Source: Candidatus Minthosoma caballi (GTDB lineage: Bacteria > Bacteroidota > Bacteroidia > Bacteroidales > Bacteroidaceae). From it: a DNA stretch of 64,000 nt. The stretch lies in the NCBI GenBank assembly GCA_018064505.1, contig JAGHVC010000108.1, positions 1 to 64,000 on the forward strand, written 5' to 3'. Position numbers and translations under genes: made by a program. The notes beneath the pieces are model-generated. The model ran no database searches, was not told the DNA's origin, and saw only the letters and a list, made by a program, of their open reading frames with translations. Shown in pieces: positions 42,041-54,200 of this stretch (positions within the stretch are counted from its first letter, which is position 1; each line of letters begins with the position of its first letter).

Positions 42041-42195
42041 GCCTTTGACGCTTCATCGCTTCCGCCTTACAAGCCATAACGCTTCTGCCTGATAAGCGAT
42101 GACGCGTTAGCCTTGCTCGTCTTTAGTGGTGTGACTCACACCACATATACCGGTGTGACTCATATCGCTTTGGTGGTGTGACTCACACCACTAAA
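42041..42195. repeat. 23-bp-phased array, locus C, grading into GTGGTGTGACTCACACCAC palindromes
   Basis: GCCTT/GCCT at 42041, 42064, 42087, 42110; GACTCA at 42133, 42157, 42180; intervals 23,23,23,23,24,23. Confidence 0.8.
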
Positions 42196-42324
42196 AGCTT
42201 CTAAAGGGACTGCTAACATAGGTTTCCTTTGTCTGTCTGCGCAGGTGCAACGCAATGCGTTTCAAAGAGAAATCAATGTAACAAAAGTTTCCTGTGATGA
42301 ACATTTGGCAAATTGCAAACAAAA

Positions 42325-42349
42325 AAGGCTACCTTTCGGCAGCCTTTCA
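42325..42349 (-). terminator. Terminator of the minus-strand GH operon
   Basis: AAAGGCTACC-tttc-GGCAGCCTTT with T tract on the minus strand. Confidence 0.75.
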
Positions 42350-42382
42350 TTATAAGTATATGATGTTAGTTTGGGATTGCTT

Positions 42383-43729
42383 TTATTTCATCTCCCACCA
42401 GTCCCAGCGGAAGAGGTCTTTCTGTGAAGGACCAGCAAACTTGAAGACGAGATCATGCTTGCCCTTGCAGTTCTTGAGTGAGCAAGTGGCTGTGCGGTAA
42501 GCATCGACGCTTTCTGTGCATGGCACTTCGAGTGTGCCAACGAGAGGGCCATTTGCATTGTTGAGGTGAATCTCAATGATGCTGCCTTCTGTCATTGATG
42601 CTACTGATGCTGTGAATGTCTTTGCGCCCTTGCCGAAGTCAACATTGCGGAGAGTGAGTGTTTCGCCTTCGTCGATGTTGCAAACATAGAGGTTGTTGCG
42701 GTCGTAAGTCTTAGAGTCTTTTACGAGGGAGAGAACGCCTGTCTTCAATCCCCAGCCCCATGCCATTGTCTCTGCCTGTACTTTCTGGAAAGGATTGAAT
42801 GTGTCAACAGGCTTGATGCGAGTCTCCTTGAAGTATGGAGATTCCTTGATTGTGCCGTCGGCATTGTAGTGCATTGGAGCTACAGACACGGAGCGACGCT
42901 CGTGGTGCTCTGGCATCTGAAGGCGAAGAAGGTCGTAGTTGAGACCGAAGACATAGCTGTTGCCTTTGTAGTCGATGATGCCCGGGTGGTTGCCGCGTGT
43001 TTTTGGAGTGTGATTCATGATGTGGCCTTTCCATTCCCATGGGCCTTCTGGGCCTTTGCTCATTGCGTAGCCAATGCCCTCAGGACAGCATGTCGATGCA
43101 AATGCTAAGTAGTAGTTGCCGTTGCGCTTCCAGAACCATGGGCCTTCTTGATAGTCATTGATCTTTGGGTGCTGAACGATTTCGCCGCTGTATGAGATCA
43201 TGTCTTCGTTGAGACGAACATGGTAGAGGTTAGGGTTGCCCCAGTACATGTATGCCTGGCCATCGTCGTCAATCCATACTGTTGGGTCGATGTCGAACCA
43301 GTGCTCTTTCTGCCATACAAGTGGATGACCGAGCGGGTCGATGAACGGACCGTAAGGGGAGTCGCTGACGAGAACGCCAATTCCGTTGCCGTGGATAGGG
43401 CAATACATGTAGAACTTGCCGTTGCGGTATATTACCTGCTCTGCCCATGCTCCATTGTCTTTGTGGAACCATGTGCCGAAGCTCTTGAGCGAAGCTACTG
43501 CTCCGTGGTTTGTCCAGTTGACCATGTCGGTGGATGTGTAGAGGAGCCAGTCTTTCATCTTGAAGCCGTCGGCATCGTCTTCATCGTGAGTGGTGTAGAG
43601 GAATACGGTGTCGTTGTACACATAAGGAGCTGGGTCGGCTGTGTACTCTGTCTGAATGATTGGCATCTGAGCGAAAGCGCTTGTGCTGAGCAACATGGTG
43701 CCAATTGCAGTGAGGATAGTTTTTCTCAT
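42383..43729 (-). CDS. GH43-family arabinofuranosidase/xylosidase with CBM6-like C-domain
   Basis: PIIQTEYTADPAPYVYNDTVFLYTTHDEDDAD; IDPTVWIDDDGQAYMYWGNP; EGPWFWKRNGNYYLAFAS. Confidence 0.93.
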   Translation of the reverse strand: MRKTILTAIGTMLLSTSAFAQMPIIQTEYTADPAPYVYNDTVFLYTTHDEDDADGFKMKDWLLYTSTDMVNWTNHGAVASLKSFGTWFHKDNGAWAEQVIYRNGKFYMYCPIHGNGIGVLVSDSPYGPFIDPLGHPLVWQKEHWFDIDPTVWIDDDGQAYMYWGNPNLYHVRLNEDMISYSGEIVQHPKINDYQEGPWFWKRNGNYYLAFASTCCPEGIGYAMSKGPEGPWEWKGHIMNHTPKTRGNHPGIIDYKGNSYVFGLNYDLLRLQMPEHHERRSVSVAPMHYNADGTIKESPYFKETRIKPVDTFNPFQKVQAETMAWGWGLKTGVLSLVKDSKTYDRNNLYVCNIDEGETLTLRNVDFGKGAKTFTASVASMTEGSIIEIHLNNANGPLVGTLEVPCTESVDAYRTATCSLKNCKGKHDLVFKFAGPSQKDLFRWDWWEMK

Positions 43730-43777
43730 TGATGTATAAATTTTATAAAAAGTATTTTAGCGTTTAGTGATAATAAT

Positions 43778-43883
43778 AACTTATAAAGTTTTAAACACAG
43801 AGTACTCAGAGTTATATCTTAATCCGAATGGGAATTTCAAACTCTGAGTCCTCCGAGAACTCTGAGTTTAAACTTTATAAGTT
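43778..43883. repeat. CTCTGAG-type palindromic repeat, copy 2, with 13-bp terminal inverted repeats
   Basis: AACTTATAAAGTT (43778-43790) / AACTTTATAAGTT (43871-43883); inner cacagagtactcagagtt ... aactctgagtcctccgagaactctgagttt. Confidence 0.75.
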
Positions 43884-43888
43884 ATTTC

Positions 43889-45496
43889 TTACATTTTCTT
43901 AATTATTTTAGTAGTTGTTCCGTCGGGATGCTTCACAATGTTGATGCCTCGCTGTGGAGCGGCAATCTTTGTGCCGGAAATGGTGTAGAACTCATCTTTG
44001 CCATTTGTGGCTTGAGGAGTGTTGATGCCGTCAACATAAGAAGTGGAGTTGAAGCGCCACCAGTCGAAGTTGAAGCAGTTCTTTGTGGTAGAGCCAAGGA
44101 AGCGGAAATAAATGTCCTTCACCCCAGAGAGTGCTTCAGGTTTTGTGAGCTCGACTGTAAGTTCTTGCCACACATCGTCGCCTCCGGTGTCAGGAACGGT
44201 GATTGTTCCGTAGGTGGTGCCACCTGTGGAGGCAGAGCAGATGACAATCTTGCCTCGTCCGAAGTTGCTTGCCACTCTTACGGTGATGCTTGCCACGCTG
44301 TCGCCAAACTCTACATTGCGCACTTTGATGTAGTCACCGCTATGAATATCAGTGATGTATATCTGCTTTTCGGTTTCGCCTGTGACTTCATTCTTTTCTT
44401 TTGCTTCTGCACTCTTGAGGCCGCTGCTCATGGCGATTGTCTCTGCTTCTTGGCGCTGGTAGGGATTGAGTGTGCCAATAGGCTTCACTCCTGCTTTTGT
44501 TGCTTTGATTTGCGGAATTGTGCCGTCAGCATTGTAGTTGAACTCTTCCACAGCAACGGAACGGGTGAAACCTCCGCCGCCTGGCAACCAGCCTGTGTGG
44601 TAGAAAAAGTAGTTGTGCCCTTTGAATGTGCAGATGCCTGCGTGATTGGTGAAGCTGTTGGTGTCTTGCTGGCGCATGATTTGCCCACGATAGGTCCATG
44701 GGCCTGTTGGACTGTCGGAAGTGGAATATGAGATGTGCTCGGGCACTCCTCCTGCGGCATACATAAGATAGTAGATTCCGTCTCGCTTCATGAGCCAAGG
44801 GCCTTCTTCGTAGAGGTCGATGTAGTCGCTGTTCTTTTTCCCCTCGGGAATATCTTTAGGACCGCCGAAAGAAGCTTCGTCTTGTATGAACTCCCAGATT
44901 CCGTCTTGCTCTTTGCGCACATGGTTGCCTTTGACAGTCCATGTCTTGCTGTAGCCCAGCATTGTGCTGCTGAGCTTGGCAATGAAACAGCCCGGATTGC
45001 CCCATACAAGATAGGCAGTACCATCATCGTCTATGAATGGGGATGGGTCGATGTATCCCCATCCGCCACTTATGAGAGGTTTCTTGAGCTTATCTTTGAA
45101 AGGTCCTATTGGCGAATCGCTTTCTGCCACTCCAATGGCTTTGCCGCCACCATTCTTGTTGTCACAGCAAACATACCAGTAATACTTATCTCCTTTGCGT
45201 ATGCATTGGCTTGCCCATGCGGTGTCTTTGCCTCCCCAACTGAAAGTGGACAGAGGAAGGCAGGCTCCGTGGTCAGTCCAGTTGACCATGTCGGCTGTGG
45301 AATACACTCGCCACTCATTCATCACATACCAGTCGGGCCCTTCGTCGCGGTCAATATAGACATAGAGTCTGTCGCCATCAACCATAGGCGCAGGGTCGGC
45401 TGTGTAGCAAGTCTGAACGATAGGGTTCTGCGCTTGAAGCGAACACATCGTGCAAAATGTCATTGCAATAGCGGTAGCAAATTTGTTTATATGCAT
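43889..45496 (-). CDS. GH43-family enzyme with CBM6-like domain and sorting-type tail
   Basis: PIVQTCYTADPAPMVDGDRLYVYIDRDEG; IDPSPFIDDDGTAYLVWGNPG; tail YTISGTKIAAPQRGINIVKHPDGTTTKIIKKM. Confidence 0.94.
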   Translation of the reverse strand: MHINKFATAIAMTFCTMCSLQAQNPIVQTCYTADPAPMVDGDRLYVYIDRDEGPDWYVMNEWRVYSTADMVNWTDHGACLPLSTFSWGGKDTAWASQCIRKGDKYYWYVCCDNKNGGGKAIGVAESDSPIGPFKDKLKKPLISGGWGYIDPSPFIDDDGTAYLVWGNPGCFIAKLSSTMLGYSKTWTVKGNHVRKEQDGIWEFIQDEASFGGPKDIPEGKKNSDYIDLYEEGPWLMKRDGIYYLMYAAGGVPEHISYSTSDSPTGPWTYRGQIMRQQDTNSFTNHAGICTFKGHNYFFYHTGWLPGGGGFTRSVAVEEFNYNADGTIPQIKATKAGVKPIGTLNPYQRQEAETIAMSSGLKSAEAKEKNEVTGETEKQIYITDIHSGDYIKVRNVEFGDSVASITVRVASNFGRGKIVICSASTGGTTYGTITVPDTGGDDVWQELTVELTKPEALSGVKDIYFRFLGSTTKNCFNFDWWRFNSTSYVDGINTPQATNGKDEFYTISGTKIAAPQRGINIVKHPDGTTTKIIKKM

Positions 45497-45524
45497 GGGG
45501 AAATGAAGTTGTGTTGATTGTTTA

Positions 45525-47945
45525 TTACATGCTGATTCTCTGTGCCTTGCCTTCGTAAATCACAGTCTTTTCTGCTTTTCCGATGACATTGATGCGGAAA
45601 CTGCGAGTGTTGTCCATGCCTTCGAATGAGCCTTTGCGGTCGCTGATTGTGAGGGTGTGAGTCTTGTCATTCCATGTGAAACGGATTGTTGCGCTCTTGC
45701 CCTGCTCGTAGTTGTAGTTGTCGCCCTCGTCTTCGTAGAGAGTGAAGTCAGCATTGGCACCTGGATACACCTTTATTTCAAGTGGCTCATCGATTTTCTG
45801 GCTTGAATACTGGAGCACTGGTCCCATAGGAACGATGCTGCCCTGACGAACGAAAAGAGGAATCTGGTTGATAGGAGTTGCTGCGTCTATCCACTGACCT
45901 CCAGCATATTCCTCACCAGTCCAGTTGTTTGTCCATTTGCAGCCCTTTGGCAGATACACCTTTCGAGTTTTTGCTTCTGGCTCTGTGACAGGGCATACAA
46001 GGAATGCTGGACCGAACATGTACTCGTCCTTGATGTCAAGCACTTCTGTGTCGTTGGCGAAATCGAAGGCAAGAAGTCGTGCCATTGTGTATTGCTCGTT
46101 TGTCACCTTTGCGGCAAGGCTGTATGTGTATGGCAGCATCTTGTAGCGTAAGTGTATCATGTCGAGAATGGCGTCGTAGAAAGGTGTGCCAGGCTCTCCG
46201 AATCTCCAGATTTCACGAGGCGTGTCGGAACCGTGGCTGCGCAGCATTGGGAGGAATGTGCCCCACTGGAACATGCGAGTGTAGTATTCGCGGTAGGCTG
46301 GGTCATTGCATCCCTTAGGGAATTCTCCGATGTAGAACCAGCGTCTGAATCGGTCGCCGTTTGTGAAGAAAGAGCCAACATCAACGCTCCAGTATGGGCA
46401 GCCAGACGCCATGAAGTTGAGTCCGCCTGGAATCTGCTTGCGGAACGATTCCCATGAAGCATAAGTGTCGCCATTCCAAGTGATTGTGCTGTAACGCTGC
46501 TGTCCTGCATAGCTTGAACGAGTAAGGTTTACGACACGCTTCTCGGCTGATGCCTTGCGCTGATTCTCATAGATGCCCATTGCATGATAGAGCGAATAGA
46601 GGTTAGAGCGGTCTTCGCCAAGTGCCTCGGAGAGAATCTTCTTGGTTGACTCGTAGCGTTCCTTATGATTGTTGTGGGAATAGTTAGGGATATTCTTCCA
46701 GTCGCCATCAAGCGGCTCTGAACAGTCGCACCACCAAGCATCAAAGCCTTTGCTGAAGAACTCTCGGTCGGCGTATGACCAATAGTAGTCGCGAGCTGCT
46801 GGTGAGAATGCGTCATAAACAGAGTGCTCAAGCATGAATCCGCGCTTCTTGAAGTCCTCTGCCTGTGGACAATACTGAGGATTAGGCCAGATTGACACCA
46901 TGAGCTTTGCATTGAGAGCGTGAACAGAGTCTGCCATAGCCTTAGGGTCTGGATAGAACTTAGGATCCATGTGCATGTAGCCCCAACCCTCAGGCCAGTA
47001 GTTCCAGTCTTGCACCACCATGTCGAGCGGCACCTGACGGCGGCGATATTCCTTCACGATGTCAACTACTTCTTGCTGAGAGCAATAGCGCTCCTTCGAC
47101 TGTGTGTAGCCAAAGAGGTAGCGTGGCATCATTGGACTGTCGCCAGTGAGATAGCGGTACTGCTTCACTACTGCATCAAGGTTGTGGCCCTTCATGAAGT
47201 AGTAGTCCTGGCACTTTGCTGATTCGAATGTGACATCAGCCCCCGACTCTGGGTTATTCATGTCGAAAGGAATGATAGTCATAGCACATCCTGCGTCGAA
47301 CAGCAAGCCATAGCCTTTTGTAGATGTGAGAACAGGTACGGTTGCCTTGAGGTTGTGCTGTGTGAGATACTGAGTCTTGCCTCTGAGGTTCATGTAGTCC
47401 TCAATGTGTGAGCCAAGGCCATAAATGCCCTCGTCTTTCTGCCAAGAGAAGCGCACATCAAACTCCCATTTGTGGCCAATAGTGTCGTAGCGAAGAATAT
47501 CCTTCTCCACCTTTTGACCATCGGCAGACTGCACGGTGCGTGTTGAAGATTCGTCATAAACAGGAGTTGTTAAGACGCGATAATTAGCTTGTCTTGCATA
47601 AGCTCTGCCAGTATTTGTTTCGCTCAGCAGCACCTTGCCTGTCTTCTTGTCTTTGAAAGTGAAAGCTTCTGTGGCTTTATCATATTCCACAATCAGGCTG
47701 TCACTCATGTAGATATGCTTCTTCTTGTTGTCCTTTTCCTTCACGAAGCTTTGGCTGCCCGCTTTGCGGAGCACCACTCCTGTGGCATTGCCCTCAGGGG
47801 AATAGTCAGGCTGCACACCGAAATTGATGCGCACGATATTCTGTGTGATGAACTCCACGCGTTGGTATCCTTGCTTTGGCCATTGTGCATGAGCACAAAG
47901 CACAAATGCGAACAGAATGTAGAAAAGTATAGTTCTCTTATTCAT
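45525..47945 (-). CDS. GH31-family glycosidase (alpha-xylosidase/alpha-glucosidase type)
   Basis: Catalytic region FDAWWCDCSEPLDGDWKNIPNY, LRSHGSDTPREIW, MLPYTYSLAAKV; start set at the internal Met before MNKRTILFYILFAFVLCAHAQ. Confidence 0.95.
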   Translation of the reverse strand: MNKRTILFYILFAFVLCAHAQWPKQGYQRVEFITQNIVRINFGVQPDYSPEGNATGVVLRKAGSQSFVKEKDNKKKHIYMSDSLIVEYDKATEAFTFKDKKTGKVLLSETNTGRAYARQANYRVLTTPVYDESSTRTVQSADGQKVEKDILRYDTIGHKWEFDVRFSWQKDEGIYGLGSHIEDYMNLRGKTQYLTQHNLKATVPVLTSTKGYGLLFDAGCAMTIIPFDMNNPESGADVTFESAKCQDYYFMKGHNLDAVVKQYRYLTGDSPMMPRYLFGYTQSKERYCSQQEVVDIVKEYRRRQVPLDMVVQDWNYWPEGWGYMHMDPKFYPDPKAMADSVHALNAKLMVSIWPNPQYCPQAEDFKKRGFMLEHSVYDAFSPAARDYYWSYADREFFSKGFDAWWCDCSEPLDGDWKNIPNYSHNNHKERYESTKKILSEALGEDRSNLYSLYHAMGIYENQRKASAEKRVVNLTRSSYAGQQRYSTITWNGDTYASWESFRKQIPGGLNFMASGCPYWSVDVGSFFTNGDRFRRWFYIGEFPKGCNDPAYREYYTRMFQWGTFLPMLRSHGSDTPREIWRFGEPGTPFYDAILDMIHLRYKMLPYTYSLAAKVTNEQYTMARLLAFDFANDTEVLDIKDEYMFGPAFLVCPVTEPEAKTRKVYLPKGCKWTNNWTGEEYAGGQWIDAATPINQIPLFVRQGSIVPMGPVLQYSSQKIDEPLEIKVYPGANADFTLYEDEGDNYNYEQGKSATIRFTWNDKTHTLTISDRKGSFEGMDNTRSFRINVIGKAEKTVIYEGKAQRISM

Positions 47946-48073
47946 AGGTATAGAGTTAGTTGTGTATATTTGCAACGACAGCCTTAGTAATTTTTATTAC
48001 TAGTAATAATTTCTTTTATATTACTTAGTAATAATTTCTTGTACATTACTTACTGACGCATCATTGCTCAATA

Positions 48074-49537
<1,464 letters not shown>

Positions 49538-50866
49538 TTATTTGAAATTCCATTTGTCAAGAGTGTATAGCTCAGGACCTTTGCGTCCTTTGAATACGAG
49601 GTAGATGTCATGCTTGCCTTTTGGTGTGCGTACATCTTTTGTTGTGAAAGTCTTGAACTTCTCCCAGCCGCCAGTGTGAGGCACTTTGATAGTAGCAATC
49701 AAATCGCCCTTGAGACTGTCAGCATGCACCTCAAGGGTGCCTCCGCGCAATGCGCTTGCAGCGGTGATGCTGAAAGACTTAGCTTGTCGTGAGCCGAAAT
49801 TCACTTCACGCACCTTTATCCAGTCGCCATTGTGAATGTCAGAAACATACACATTGTTATGGCCGTTAGGCTGAGTGTGTATGCCAACAGAGTATGCCAT
49901 AGTCTCAGCCTCTACTGTCTGGAAAGGATTGAAAGTGCCGATTGGAGCAACGCCTTCCTTGTCTGCGTGGAGCTCAGGGATTGTGCCGTCAGCATTGTAC
50001 TGGAACTCTTTCACAGCCACGCTTCTGCCGAAACCGCCACCGCCAGGCAGCCAGCCTGTGTGATAGAAGAAGTAGCTGTGCCCTTTGAAATCTGCCAAGC
50101 CCGAGTGATTAGTGAATGAACTCTGCTCGTTTTTAGGCATGATGACTCCCTGGTAGGTCCAAGGGCCAGTAGGAGAATCAGCCATTGCGTATGAAATATT
50201 CTCTGGTATGCCGTGAGAAGCATACATCATATAGTATTTGCCATTTCTTTTCTGAATCCAAGGTCCTTCAGTGTAGCCGTCAAGACCGGTCATGTCCATT
50301 TCGTGGACACCATCCTTAAAGGAAATCATGTCGTCGTTGAGACGAGCATAGAAAATCTTTGGGTTGCCCCAATACAGCCATGCCTGGCCATCGTCGTCGA
50401 TGAAGACGGTTGGGTCAATGTAAGCCCAGTTGCCGTCAGCAAGAGGTTTGCCAATTGGGTCAACAAAAGGACCTGTTGGCGTTTTGCCTACAGCCACTCC
50501 GATAGCCATCGCTCCTGTGAGGTTAGAGTGGAGAGGAACATAGAAATAGTATTTGCCATTTCTTTCGATGCATTGAGGAGCCCATGCGCGGTCATCTCCC
50601 CATGAGAAAGATTCGATAGCGAGCGGTGATCCGTGGTCGCGCCAGTTCACCATGTCCTGAGTGGAATACACGCGCCACTCCTGCATCCAGAAAAAGTCTG
50701 CGTTGTCTTCGTCGTGTCCTGTATATATATATAATGTGTTTCCGTCCACCATAGGAGCAGGATCGGTAGTGAACCATGTCTGTACTACAGGGTTCTGAGC
50801 GTATGAAGCTTGTGCAATTAATAGAGGTAAAGTAAATGCAGCAATTTTTCGTAAATAATTCTTCAT
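49538..50866 (-). CDS. GH43-family enzyme with CBM6-like C-domain
   Basis: PVVQTWFTTDPAPMVDGNTLYIYTGHDEDNAD; IDPTVFIDDDGQAWLYWGNP; EGPWIQKRNGKYYMMYAS. Confidence 0.95.
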   Translation of the reverse strand: MKNYLRKIAAFTLPLLIAQASYAQNPVVQTWFTTDPAPMVDGNTLYIYTGHDEDNADFFWMQEWRVYSTQDMVNWRDHGSPLAIESFSWGDDRAWAPQCIERNGKYYFYVPLHSNLTGAMAIGVAVGKTPTGPFVDPIGKPLADGNWAYIDPTVFIDDDGQAWLYWGNPKIFYARLNDDMISFKDGVHEMDMTGLDGYTEGPWIQKRNGKYYMMYASHGIPENISYAMADSPTGPWTYQGVIMPKNEQSSFTNHSGLADFKGHSYFFYHTGWLPGGGGFGRSVAVKEFQYNADGTIPELHADKEGVAPIGTFNPFQTVEAETMAYSVGIHTQPNGHNNVYVSDIHNGDWIKVREVNFGSRQAKSFSITAASALRGGTLEVHADSLKGDLIATIKVPHTGGWEKFKTFTTKDVRTPKGKHDIYLVFKGRKGPELYTLDKWNFK

Positions 50867-50980
50867 ATAAGTAACTGTTCTAAATTAATTTTATAATCAC
50901 AAATGACCACTTTGTTTTATTTCGAACACGAACCCCGAAGGGCTCGACGCAGTCAATTTCTCGAATCTGACGAAAAAAAA

Positions 50981-51097
50981 GATTGGCTACGCTGAGATAA
51001 ATGTTCGTGTTATTAGTGAGATTGGCTTCGCCCAGCTAAAGATTCGTGTTCGTTATTATAAAAATAATTGGCTACGCGAGCAAAAGGTTGTGTTCAC
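50981..51097. repeat. Three degenerate direct repeats (ATTGGCTWCGC...TTCGTGTT)
   Basis: attggctacgc at 50982, attggcttcgc at 51021, attggctacgc at 51067; inverted cgaacacgaa at 50923-50932. Confidence 0.7.
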
Positions 51098-51143
51098 TTG
51101 CTTAGTAAAAAAGTTTTGTTATTAAAAGTAGTTGATTTGTATG

Positions 51144-51151
51144 CAAAGATA
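51144..51151 (-). promoter_or_regulatory. -7 promoter element TATCTTTG for the minus-strand GH operon
   Basis: caaagata on plus = TATCTTTG on minus; implies a leader of about 275 nt before 50866. Confidence 0.45.
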
Positions 51152-51223
51152 ATAAAAATAAATGAAACCCCCTCCCTCAAAGTATGAGAGAGGGGATTTT
51201 TTATGATTGATAAGTTATAAAAC

Positions 51224-54200
51224 TTACTTGAGGATCTTGCGGACAGAGCCATCAGACATCTTAACGATGTTGATGCCGCGCTGCAATGAGTTCTGACGAA
51301 CACCGCTTACAGAGTAGATAGCACCAGCCTGAGCAGCAGTCTTAGTAGCCTGAACACCTGTTGTCATCTCCTTGCCGAGGTAGAAGAGCTTCCAGTTGTC
51401 CATAACAACCCAGTCACCGCCGATGAGAGTGTCCTTGCGGATACCAAATGTGATAGAACCACCTTCTTCTACATAAACTTCGACAGAGTTGATGTAAGCT
51501 TCTGGGCTCTTCTCGAAGCGCTGTGAGATACCCCAAAGAGATGCAGGATAGAAGTAGTATTCATCCTCGAAATCATCGTAGATCTTGTTATCCCACCACC
51601 AGTCAGTCTTACCGTTTTCTTCATCAAGGTCTTCGTAAGAGATTTCACCTGTTTCAGGATCTGTTACTTCGTTCTTGAACTGATAGTTCCAGTGCTCGAG
51701 CCATACGATGTTGCCATCTGCGTCAGCATCAGGAGCTTCAACCATCTTGTCGCGGAATGAATCCATAGAGCGAGTAGTTGACTTATAAGAAGCCATAGAA
51801 CAGATAGAAGTTTCGTTCTTGTTAGCGTAGAGCTTAGCGTTCTGGTTGTCCCAGAATTCCATTTCCTCTGCAGCATTTGTCCAGCTGTTCCATGCGTCCT
51901 GAGCACCACCTCCATCACGGTAGATAGCCTGAACCTGGATGCGGTAAGTACCTACAGGGAGAGAGTAGATAGTCTGATAAGTGTTGAAATTAGTGTTCCA
52001 CTTTTCAGCTGTATGTGGCTTTTCTACAGAAGATGGGTCGAAGTTGAATGTGAGGTTGTCACCTGACCAACCCTTCTGGTCTTCATCGTACTTAGGGTTA
52101 ACGATGAGTGCAGTGATTTCAACAGGATTAGTTTCAGAAGCCTTGTCTGCTCCGAGAGAAGCGAGAGTTGCCTCGTTGAATGGCTTAGCAAGCTCTTCGA
52201 GGTACTTGTTGATAGCAGCCTCGTCAACATATTTATTAAGTTCTGAAGCCTGAGATGTGAGAACAGTCTGGAGTGGCTCGTAAGTCTTAGCAAGTTCAGC
52301 CATGCTGACACGAGTGTCTGTGTATTTCTCGTAAGCAGCATAGTCCTTGTCGAGCTGCTGTGCCTGAGTGTAAGTTGCGTCCTCACGGTCAGGGAACTCA
52401 AGTGCATTTGTCCATGCTGGAGTGAGGATATTTACCTCTGTAGCAGACTCATATCTGTCCATGAGACCCTCATACTTGCCTGCGAGATCCCAGCCAGCCA
52501 TGTAAGAGTTTGCGTCCTTAATGTACTCGTTGATTTCTTTGAGCTGAACAACTGCGAGAGCAAAAGCATCTTCGTCTTCAACCTTTTCAGGAAGAGCATC
52601 AATCATCTTCTTAACGATAGCTGAGTCACCCTGGAGAACGAGCTCAGAAACAGCTTCCTTAGCGCTTTCGTACTTAGGAGCGAGGAGAGCTGTGAAGTCT
52701 GGCTTCTCACCAAAGTAGTAGAGACGGAAGCCTGTGAATGCAGCGAAACCATTGTCGCGTGAAGAAATGAGAACCTCGCCGTCAGTAACCTGAATCATGT
52801 CAGTCTCAATTTCCTGCCACTGGTTTACATCATTGCCCCACCAGCCGCCTGGCTGGAGATATGGAGAGAATGACTCCATTGTGCTGCTCTTGATGTAGAT
52901 CTGGTTGCGGCAGTTGCCATTCCAGTCATTGCTCCAAGTCTGAGCGAATGCCTTAAGCTTGTAGTAACCGTTAGGAATACCTGCAACGAGCTGGCTTACA
53001 TCATGGTAGCCCTCATGTGGCATATCCCACTTCTTGATACAAGTATATTTGTCGTTCCAGTAAACCTCAAGGCCACCGCCCTCAGTGCCTTCCTGATACC
53101 ATACACCAGGAGTGCCCTTCTTGCCGTTTACATTAACGCCGCTTGCGATGTTCTTGATAGTACCGTTAACATCGTCCTTTTCTGCGTATGTAACTTCGTC
53201 GCCTGCAGCCTCATCATAAAGATGTGCGAGAGCAGCCTCGTTAGGGATGTATCTGCCTTCTTCCTCGCTCCATACTGGCTCGTAATCTGGCAAGCAGAAC
53301 CAAGGATAGCTTATGAATGCAGTGTAGTCATACATGCCGTCCTTAGCCTCCTGTGACTGGAGATAAGCACCGCGAGCCTCGATGAGGGCATCGTAAGCAG
53401 TCTCGAATGATGCGAATGAATCAGTATCGTAGTTGATTTCGAAGTTCTCGTCAAGATAGCTGTTAGCCTTCTCGATTGCAGCCTCGAATGCAGCCTTGCC
53501 AGGGTAGTTAGTAGAACCAGCGAGGTTCTTCATGCCCTTAACTGCGTTTACAAGGTTGTCGTGGAATGCGAGACATGCAGCAGCTTCCATGTAGAGCTTC
53601 TTTACGCCTTCGAGAGTCTCAAGGCACTCTTCCTTGCTGAGGTTGTCAACATAAGAAGCATCATACTCATTCTCGATAAGAGCATCGTTGATGAGAGTGT
53701 AAAGCAAACCTGGGTTGTTGTCCTGGATTGCCTCACAGTTCTTGATGTAAGTCTTGATTTCGTCCTGAAGTGCAGCAAGCTCAGCAGCTTCGCCAGCCTC
53801 GCCCTCATAGTAGAGCTTGAAGTTAGTAGCCATGAATGAGTCTGCTTCCTTAGCTTCCTTCTTAGAAACACCAATTCTTACATAGCCATCCTGTGCAAGG
53901 AAGAAGTTTACAGTGTTGTACTTAACACCAGTTTCAGCATCGCTGTATGGCTTGTACTTGCCAGCATTGAACCATGCAAGAGAACCTGGCACTGAGCAAG
54001 GACCCCAGCCTTTATCTCCGTAATTGCCATCGGACATATCCCATGTACTCTCATCGCCAGCAGCAGCCATGTCATAAATCTGTGAGTCCTGGAAGTCGAA
54101 AAGACGAGGCATCAAAGGATTCTTGAATGTGCGAGCAGCAAGGAACTCATCGCTGTCGATGTTGTAAGCTCCGTTCTGAACATAGAGAACAGCATTGTCC

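Noticed and set aside
42041-42195. CRISPR-like palindromic repeats GTGGTGTGACTCACACCAC
   Set aside because: Only two exact copies, in 23-24-bp phase with a different core; no cas genes and no spacer-sized intervals.
43928-45517. Plus-strand ORFs 43928-44731 and 44735-45517
   Set aside because: Antisense shadows of the GH43 gene 43889-45496(-); no signal peptide or recognisable family.
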